Assembly (NCBI GenBank): GCA_031551265.1
Contig: JAVBNU010000010.1
Location: forward strand, 3,886 to 67,885
Source: JAVBNU01 sp031551265
GTDB lineage: Bacteria; Cyanobacteriota; Vampirovibrionia; Gastranaerophilales; Gastranaerophilaceae
Direction of reading: 5' to 3'
Length of the DNA stretch: 64,000 nucleotides
Made by a program: the position numbers and the translations under genes. The stretch's first letter is position 1; every line of letters begins with the position of its first letter. Shown in pieces: positions 58,960-64,000 of the stretch. The notes under the pieces are model-generated. The model did no database searches. It was not told where the DNA came from and saw only the letters and a program-made list of their open reading frames with translations.

Positions 58960-59832
58960 TTATTTTAAGGGTAATTCGGAATTTTTCGGTGCAACAAACA
59001 ACCCTGTGATTATTACCTGATTATTTATTATATTAACATTTTTTATGTCCAAAAGGGAAGGGATGCCTACTGTTTTTTCGAGACTTATTTTGAACGGATT
59101 GAGTTTATTTATCATTGGCAATAACAAATCTGCAGGGATTGCGCCGGATTCATTGATTTTTGCATTAGCAAACGTCAGTTTGCCATCAACAACTCTCAAA
59201 TCAAACTCATAGACTATTTCTTGGCTCATTACAGATAACATAGTCGGCATGTTCACTCTCATTGTGTATTTTATTTTGTTGTTAACAATTTGTACCTGCG
59301 GTTTTTCAATTTTTATTAATTTATGCCCGCCAACCTTCAAACTTGCGCTTTTGACATATTTTTTGAAACTTTCGGACTGCAAGGTTTTTTGTAAATCATC
59401 ATTATTGACCGTAGCACTGAAATTCAGGATGAAATCCTCATAAATCAATGGCGGTTTGTCTTTAACAAACTCAATATGATTATATCCACAAACGGTTGAG
59501 GCTTGGAAATTTCTCACATACAGTCCACCCATGTTGACTTCGGGAGTTTTTAGTTCAAGTGATTTGAACTTGCCGCTGGCTAAGTTGGCTACAGTGAAGG
59601 TTTTCATGCTTACGTCGAATTCCGCGCCTGTGTTTTTATTCAGGTTATGTTTTATAATGCTCTCGGCAGCGTGACGTGCGAAAAAGTTGGCGCCTGTCAC
59701 TGTATGTAAAAACGTGCTTGCGCCGCCGCTTATCGGGTAAGGCTCTTCGCGGCAAGCATAGTTAATTTCTGCGTTTACAGCCGGAGAAGCCAATAATAGA
59801 ACCGTCATTATACCAATTAATTTTTTTATCAT
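58960..59832 (-). CDS. DUF2993 (LmeA-like) exported protein
   Basis: A 290-residue protein with signal peptide MIKKLIGIMTVLLLASPAVN. The mature part has the alternating beta pattern of DUF2993: VSMKTFTVANLASGKFKSLE, NHIEFVKDKPPLIYEDFILN and NKIKYTMRVNMPTMLSVMSQ, ending IKNVNIINNQVIITGLFVAP. In cyanobacteria and actinobacteria this family lies in the envelope and binds or tailors lipids and glycolipids. The ATG at 59832 overlaps the truB stop (ATGA), so it is translationally coupled to truB. Confidence 0.78.
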   Translation of the reverse strand: MIKKLIGIMTVLLLASPAVNAEINYACREEPYPISGGASTFLHTVTGANFFARHAAESIIKHNLNKNTGAEFDVSMKTFTVANLASGKFKSLELKTPEVNMGGLYVRNFQASTVCGYNHIEFVKDKPPLIYEDFILNFSATVNNDDLQKTLQSESFKKYVKSASLKVGGHKLIKIEKPQVQIVNNKIKYTMRVNMPTMLSVMSQEIVYEFDLRVVDGKLTFANAKINESGAIPADLLLPMINKLNPFKISLEKTVGIPSLLDIKNVNIINNQVIITGLFVAPKNSELPLK

Positions 59833-60692
59833 ACTAATACCTTTTTCATACATATTTTGCCGTTTTGAATTTTACTGATTGCTGCTATTTTATTGTCTTT
59901 CAATAGCATTAAATTTTCATCTTCGCTATAAATTCCGTTGTTCTCAAGAGCCTGTCCGTGCAATATTTTTGCGTATTCCTCATCGGTAAGCTCCTTACTC
60001 TTACATGATAAAACTTCAACAGGATTAATCAAATAGTTTTTTGCCTCCTCAATCGTCGTAATTTTCTCCAGTTCTACCGAAGTCTTGATGCCGAAATCCC
60101 CTGACTGAGTACGGATTAGTTTTGTCATTATTGCGCCACAGCCGAGGTTTTGACCTAAATCATGCACAATTGAGCGAATATACGTGCCCTTTGAGCAAGC
60201 GACAAAAATTTCGGCTGTTTGGCTTTCAGAGTCAAAGTTTAGGAGTTTTATTTCATGAATTTTTACTTTACGTTTTTGAATGTCGGTTGGGACATTGCCT
60301 TCTCTCGCCAGTTCATAAAGTCTTTTGCCCTGATAATGAACAGCCGAAAATGCAGGAGGTGTCTGCTCAATTTCTCCCTCGAAAACCTTCAATGCTTCTT
60401 CTGCAGTCTTTTTATCAACTTTTTTATCTGAAAATATTTCAATCTCACCTTCGGTATCATAGGTATTTGATATTCTGCCAAATTCCAGCGTGCAAATGTA
60501 TGCTTTGTCGTCGTTGAGAAATTCCAGTAGTCTTGTTGCTTTTGAGATTGCGATTGGTAAAACGCCCTCTGCTAAAGGATCTAATGTGCCGGCATGTCCG
60601 ATTTGTTTGATTTTTAGCACTTTCCTTAGGCGTGCAATTACATCAAAAGATGTTATGCCGCTCGGTTTATAGATATTTAGAAATCCAAACAT
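59829..60692 (-). CDS. truB: tRNA pseudouridine(55) synthase
   Basis: A 287-residue enzyme that makes pseudouridine 55 in the T-loop of tRNAs. The start FGFLNIYKPSGITSFDVIAR, the catalytic block IGHAGTLDPLAEGVLP (with the active Asp), and the RNA-binding GTYIRSIVHDLGQNLGCGA are present. C-terminal PUA-like part as in family. In most bacteria truB directly follows rbfA; here 1.2 kb with a transposase and REPs separate them. Confidence 0.95.
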   Translation of the reverse strand: MFGFLNIYKPSGITSFDVIARLRKVLKIKQIGHAGTLDPLAEGVLPIAISKATRLLEFLNDDKAYICTLEFGRISNTYDTEGEIEIFSDKKVDKKTAEEALKVFEGEIEQTPPAFSAVHYQGKRLYELAREGNVPTDIQKRKVKIHEIKLLNFDSESQTAEIFVACSKGTYIRSIVHDLGQNLGCGAIMTKLIRTQSGDFGIKTSVELEKITTIEEAKNYLINPVEVLSCKSKELTDEEYAKILHGQALENNGIYSEDENLMLLKDNKIAAISKIQNGKICMKKVLV

Positions 60693-60725
60693 TGTTTTGA
60701 CCCTTTCATTATTCTATATAAAACG

Positions 60726-60746
60726 GTGCGTAAGACGCACCCTACT
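60726..60746. repeat. REP palindrome, left member of an inverted pair
   Basis: GGTGCGTAAGACGCACCCTAC. Together with GTAGGGTGCGTCTTACGCACC at 60832-60852 it forms an exact inverted pair separated by 85 bases, like the paired REPs (BIMEs) of enterobacteria. Confidence 0.85.
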
Positions 60747-60831
60747 TTTATTAAGCTTGTAGTGACATCAACAGATGTTATGTCGCTTGGTTAGTATATT
60801 ATTTGAAATTCCACATTATTTCAACTTTTTT

Positions 60832-60852
60832 GTAGGGTGCGTCTTACGCACC
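60832..60852. repeat. REP palindrome, right member of the inverted pair
   Basis: GTAGGGTGCGTCTTACGCACC, exact inverse of 60726-60746 and 12 bases from the stop of the REP-associated transposase. Confidence 0.85.
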
Positions 60853-60864
60853 GACATTATTTTT

Positions 60865-61404
60865 TTATTCATAGTCAAGTGAATTAATATTCTTTATATC
60901 TTCCTGACTACCCCAATTTTCAGAATAATACTCATCATCAACATATTTCCTGAATGACGAGTATTCCCAGTCAATTGGAGAATTTGAATAATCATGCTTC
61001 ACCGGGTTGTAATGAATATAATCAAGATGTTTTTCCAAATCATCCTCATCTCTTATTATATGGTCATAAAAACGTCTTTGCCATATACCTTTTTCTTTTC
61101 TTATCTTTCGACTATCTGAAATACTTTCATCTACGTATTTTTCATCAATTTTGCGTGTAAAATTTCTTTTAATTGTTCCAATGATTTTGGGAAAATCATC
61201 GATATTTTCAGGATTTAGTATGATATGAAAATGGTCAGGCAAAACCACTACTGCAATAATATCAAAATGAAATTTTTGCATTGTCTCTTTAAAACAAGCA
61301 CGCAAAATTTCAATGTTCTCAATCAAAATAGGATTTCGATTATAAGTAACAACAGTTATAAAAACATTATGGTTTTCCAGATAATACCTTTTATAATTTG
61401 GCAT
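60865..61404 (-). CDS. REP-associated tyrosine transposase (RAYT, HUH Y1)
   Basis: A 179-residue Y1 transposase-like nuclease. It has the HUH motif in LPDHFHIIL (H58, H60), the block GTIKRNFTRKIDE, WQRRFYDHIIRDE (108-120) and the helix YIHYNPVKH (129-137) that carries the presumed catalytic Tyr. Family members cut single-stranded REP hairpins and are thought to spread them. The start at 61404 fits the family N-terminus (MPNYKRYYLENHNVFITVVT). A REP pair lies at its 3' end and a long REP element 26 bases from its 5' end. It lies between rbfA and truB. Confidence 0.93.
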   Translation of the reverse strand: MPNYKRYYLENHNVFITVVTYNRNPILIENIEILRACFKETMQKFHFDIIAVVVLPDHFHIILNPENIDDFPKIIGTIKRNFTRKIDEKYVDESISDSRKIRKEKGIWQRRFYDHIIRDEDDLEKHLDYIHYNPVKHDYSNSPIDWEYSSFRKYVDDEYYSENWGSQEDIKNINSLDYE

Positions 61405-61429
61405 AATGTAATGGTAACATAAATATTTC

Positions 61430-61537
61430 GGTGCGTGAGACGTCCTTGGCACTTTGCGAGCATAGCGAGCATTAGTGACAATAACTTGGTGAGTTGTGCA
61501 AAATACTTGTATTTTGCCAATGAAAGAAGCACCCTAC
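61430..61537. repeat. Long REP-type element upstream of the transposase
   Basis: GGTGCGTGAGACGTCCTTGG at the left and GAAAGAAGCACCCTAC at the right. Inside are the inverted repeat GCGAGCATAGCGAGC and CAAAATACTTGTATTTTG. It is the inverse-orientation homologue of 44575-44683. Confidence 0.85.
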
Positions 61538-61652
61538 AACTAACCCATCACCAAAATTCAAATAACCCGATGGGGAATATTAGTAAGACGGGGCATTTTT
61601 TTTGAGTTGGATGTTTTTATTAATAAGTATAGGAAATGAAAGGAAGCTGATT

Positions 61653-61871
61653 ATGTCAGGAATTATACGTAAAATTATCGGATATATACACCCTACCCCC
61701 AAAACTTTTGGAGAAGCCCTTGAAGAAGGAGTAAAGTTAGCAAGAAAAGAATATGTAGGTCTATATCCTAAAGCTGCTGAATCAGGAGCAGAAGTTGTAG
61801 AAAAAACTGCAGAAAAAGTGACACACACAATCATTGATGGCAAAGCTGTTCCAGTGAAAGCACCTAATTAA
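61653..61871 (+). CDS. Small hypothetical protein
   Basis: A 72-residue protein, MSGIIRKIIGYIHPTPKTFG, then EALEEGVKLARKEYVGLYPK and VVEKTAEKVTHTIIDGKAVP. AAAGGAAG before the ATG fixes the start. It is basic and helical, with no signal peptide. It is on the opposite strand to rbfA and the transposase, in the 500-base gap between them, and is followed by another REP. Unknown function. Confidence 0.62.
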   Translation: MSGIIRKIIGYIHPTPKTFGEALEEGVKLARKEYVGLYPKAAESGAEVVEKTAEKVTHTIIDGKAVPVKAPN

Positions 61872-61881
61872 GTTTGTAGCT

Positions 61882-61902
61882 GTAGGGTGCGTCTCACGCA
61901 CC
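61882..61902. repeat. REP palindrome
   Basis: GTAGGGTGCGTCTCACGCACC, in the short spacer between the small gene and the 3' end of rbfA. Confidence 0.85.
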
Positions 61903-61917
61903 GATAAATTGAACTTA

Positions 61918-62271
61918 TTACAATTCGCCGCGGGAAATTTTGTCGATTAAGTCGGTTACTTTGCTGCCGCGCTCAAGTGAATCATCAGGAATAAACCTTA
62001 AATCAGGCGTTACTCTCAAACGTATTCTTTTGCCAACTTCGTAGCGGATTTTTGATTTGTTTTCTTCCAGAGCATGAATAGTTTGTTCTTTTTTCGCTTC
62101 GTCTGTTGTGAAAACAGAGTAATATACCTTTGCAAAGGAGTTATCATGCGACATTTCGATGTCGGTGATTGAGATAATGCCGCTAATGCGCGAATCTCTG
62201 ATGTCTTTGAGCAAAATATCCGAAATTTCTTTCATTAAAGTTTTTCTTACGCGTTCGTTTCTTAAAGACAT
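61918..62271 (-). CDS. rbfA: Ribosome-binding factor A
   Basis: A 117-residue KH-like protein needed for late 30S assembly and 16S rRNA maturation. Family blocks are RNERVRKTLMKEISDILLKD, GIISITDIEMSHDNSFAKVY and GKRIRLRVTPDLRFIPDDSL. It follows infB by 35 bases on the same strand, the standard infB-rbfA order. Confidence 0.95.
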   Translation of the reverse strand: MSLRNERVRKTLMKEISDILLKDIRDSRISGIISITDIEMSHDNSFAKVYYSVFTTDEAKKEQTIHALEENKSKIRYEVGKRIRLRVTPDLRFIPDDSLERGSKVTDLIDKISRGEL

Positions 62272-62306
62272 TTTACTGACTCCTCTGTGAATAGACTGTT
62301 AAAACA

Positions 62307-64000
62307 CTATACTAAGCTGACTTTTTCAATTTCTTCGGTTGTGAAAACACGAATGATGTCGCCCGGCTCAATTTCGTTATATTTTGCAAAAGAAATACCG
62401 CACTCAAAGCCTTGGGCAACTTCTTTTGCATCATCTTTAAATCTTTTTAACTGGTCAATCTGACCGCGGAATATTTCGACTCCGTTGCGTTCCAGCACAG
62501 CAATTTTGCCTCTGACGATCTTACCCTCGGTGACGTAACAGCCTGCGATCTTGGTCGTTTTACCAACTGTAAATATTTGTCTGACTTCGGCAGCGCCCAG
62601 CTCTACTTCTTTTATTTCAGGCTTCAACAGGTTAAGCATAGTTTGCTCAAGTTCTTCTAATGCCTGATAAATAATGTTGTATTTTTTGATAATAACATGT
62701 TCACGCTCAGCAGCAGCGAGTGCGTTACTGTCCTCTTTTACGGTAAACCCGAGGATTATCGCGCCACTGGCAGATGCAAGCATAACATCGGCTTCGGAGA
62801 TGTCACCAACTCCAACGTGTATGATTTTTGTGATAATTTCTTTTGATTCAAGCTGACGAACGGCTTGTGCTACAGCTTCTGCCGCACCATTAGTGTTAGC
62901 TTTGATAATTAAGTTCAATCTTTGAATTTCGTCTTCACCATCACCCACAACCTCGTTGCGTATATGAGACGGTCTCATAGATTCTAAGCGTGTGTTGCGT
63001 TCTCTTTCTTTACGTTTTTGCACGATAGTTTTCATTTCACGGTCGCTTTCGACAACTTCAAAATGGTCGCCGGCTTGTGGAACTTCATTTAAGCCTAAAA
63101 CTTCAACAGGTGTTGAAGGACCGGCTTTTTTGACACGCTCGCCCGAGTCAGAAAGCAATGCGCGAACTCTACCGCCAACTGTACCGACAACAACGCAATC
63201 GCCTGTTTTCAATGTACCATTTTGTACAAGTAATGTTGCAACAGGACCTTTACCTTTGTCAAGATTGGCTTCGATTATAACACCAGCAGCAGGAGCTGAA
63301 GGGTTGGCTTTTAAGTCTTGCATTTCAGCTAAAATTAAAATATATTCCAACAATTCGTCAATGCCCGTACCTTGCAAGGCGCTGACTTTTTGAGCGATTG
63401 TATCACCGCCCCATTCTTCGGGCACAAGCCCGTGTTCGGTCAACTGTTGCAGAATTTTGTCAGGATTGGCCGTTGGTTTATCAATTTTGTTTACAGCAAC
63501 GATTATAGGCACTTCTGCCGCTTTTGCGTGATTTATTGCTTCAATGGTCTGAGGCATTATACCGTCATCAGCTGCAACAACCAGAATAGCTATATCTGTT
63601 GCTTTTGCACCACGAGCACGCATTTCTGTAAACGCTGCGTGACCCGGTGTATCAATGAATACAATCTTCTTATCTTTTTTGTCGTCCAGCAATACCGTAT
63701 AAGCACCGATAGACTGCGTAATTCCGCCGACTTCGGTTGCTACAATTTTATGCTTAGCGGCTCTGATAGAGTCGAGTAATGTTGTTTTACCGTGGTCAAC
63801 GTGACCCATGATACTCACGACAGGTGCGCGTTTTTTCAACAATCTGACATCCACATTGGCCAAAGCTTTTGCTTTGGCTTCTTTTTCAAGTTCTTCCTCC
63901 ATAAAGGATTCTAAATCCTCATTCAGAACTTCAAGTTCAAAACTTTCACAAACTTTTGTTGCTGTAGCGAGGTCAATGACTTGATTCACCGTAGCCAAAA
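62307..64000 (-). CDS. infB: Translation initiation factor IF-2 (partial, N-terminus outside window)
   Basis: The C-terminal 563 or so residues of IF-2. The G-domain has [30 protein letters not shown] and VNKIDKPTANPDK; domains II-IV follow, with the fMet-tRNA-binding C-terminus ending in EPGDIIRVFTTEEIEKVSLV. The frame is open to the window edge, so the gene continues beyond 64000. It brings initiator tRNA to the 30S subunit. Confidence 0.96.
   Translation of the reverse strand, partial: LATVNQVIDLATATKVCESFELEVLNEDLESFMEEELEKEAKAKALANVDVRLLKKRAPVVSIMGHVDHGKTTLLDSIRAAKHKIVATEVGGITQSIGAYTVLLDDKKDKKIVFIDTPGHAAFTEMRARGAKATDIAILVVAADDGIMPQTIEAINHAKAAEVPIIVAVNKIDKPTANPDKILQQLTEHGLVPEEWGGDTIAQKVSALQGTGIDELLEYILILAEMQDLKANPSAPAAGVIIEANLDKGKGPVATLLVQNGTLKTGDCVVVGTVGGRVRALLSDSGERVKKAGPSTPVEVLGLNEVPQAGDHFEVVESDREMKTIVQKRKERERNTRLESMRPSHIRNEVVGDGEDEIQRLNLIIKANTNGAAEAVAQAVRQLESKEIITKIIHVGVGDISEADVMLASASGAIILGFTVKEDSNALAAAEREHVIIKKYNIIYQALEELEQTMLNLLKPEIKEVELGAAEVRQIFTVGKTTKIAGCYVTEGKIVRGKIAVLERNGVEIFRGQIDQLKRFKDDAKEVAQGFECGISFAKYNEIEPGDIIRVFTTEEIEKVSLV

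Overview
The window looks like the chromosome of an AT-rich, diderm, gut-associated member of the Vampirovibrionia (Melainabacteria), probably order Gastranaerophilales. The evidence is: LptC/LptA-type outer-membrane genes next to a Cys-rich S-layer-homology protein; several small lineage-type proteins, and a large one, with an ISFK/ISSG-like N-terminus; a DUF1292-RuvX-RibF cluster; a dgt-dnaG-rpoD operon; and flagellar export genes. The assignment is an inference from gene content, because no rRNA gene is present.

Layout. 0-3 kb: a P-loop protein, then two tandem Cys/Gly-rich peptides with a radical SAM/SPASM enzyme, which together look like a RiPP-type cluster. 3-11 kb: LptA/LptC-like genes, clpB, a frameshifted small gene, an orphan AbrB-like protein and an atypical GH77 glucanotransferase. 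11-13.2 kb: a tRNA-Thr(TGT)-tRNA-Tyr(GTA)-tRNA-Thr(GGT)-tuf operon on the minus strand, with the same order as E. coli tufB but without tRNA-Gly. Its spacers carry four foldback repeats whose arms copy the 5' ends of the neighbouring tRNAs. 13-22 kb: a GH38 alpha-mannosidase, an RTX-like protein behind an FNR/CRP-like palindrome, the ribF-DUF1292-ruvX operon, a TPR lipoprotein with lgt, and rubredoxin. 22-30 kb: an orphan response regulator, rpsA-ispH, and many small helix-turn-helix genes among palindromic repeats. 30-37 kb: comEC, small unannotated genes, a DUF721 protein, and a CinA-type amidase.

37-41.5 kb: a flagellar operon (tandem-SpoA switch protein, fliO, fliP, fliQ, a secreted protein of unknown function, fliR). 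41.5-45 kb: Hsp20, nanE plus a ROK kinase, a RelE-like toxin-antitoxin pair and an autoregulated XRE gene. 45-49.5 kb: rpoD, dnaG and dgt, read dgt to rpoD with 1-nt overlaps. 49.5-55 kb: an AI-2E-family transporter, a B12-type radical SAM protein and the SLH protein. 55-64 kb: rplI, a membrane protein, a HicB-like protein, a GerMN protein, a DUF2993-like protein, truB, rbfA and infB (cut by the window end).

The strongest system-level signals are four. (1) The peptide/radical SAM cluster at 1.0-2.5 kb. (2) A REP-associated tyrosine transposase at 60.9-61.4 kb, sitting between rbfA and truB and bracketed by REP palindromes, with related palindromes scattered through the window. (3) The tRNA-mimicking foldback repeats upstream of tuf. 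(4) At least three further families of foldback, MITE-like repeats. No CRISPR array, prophage or replication origin was seen. All functions are read from sequence by eye; no database search was possible.
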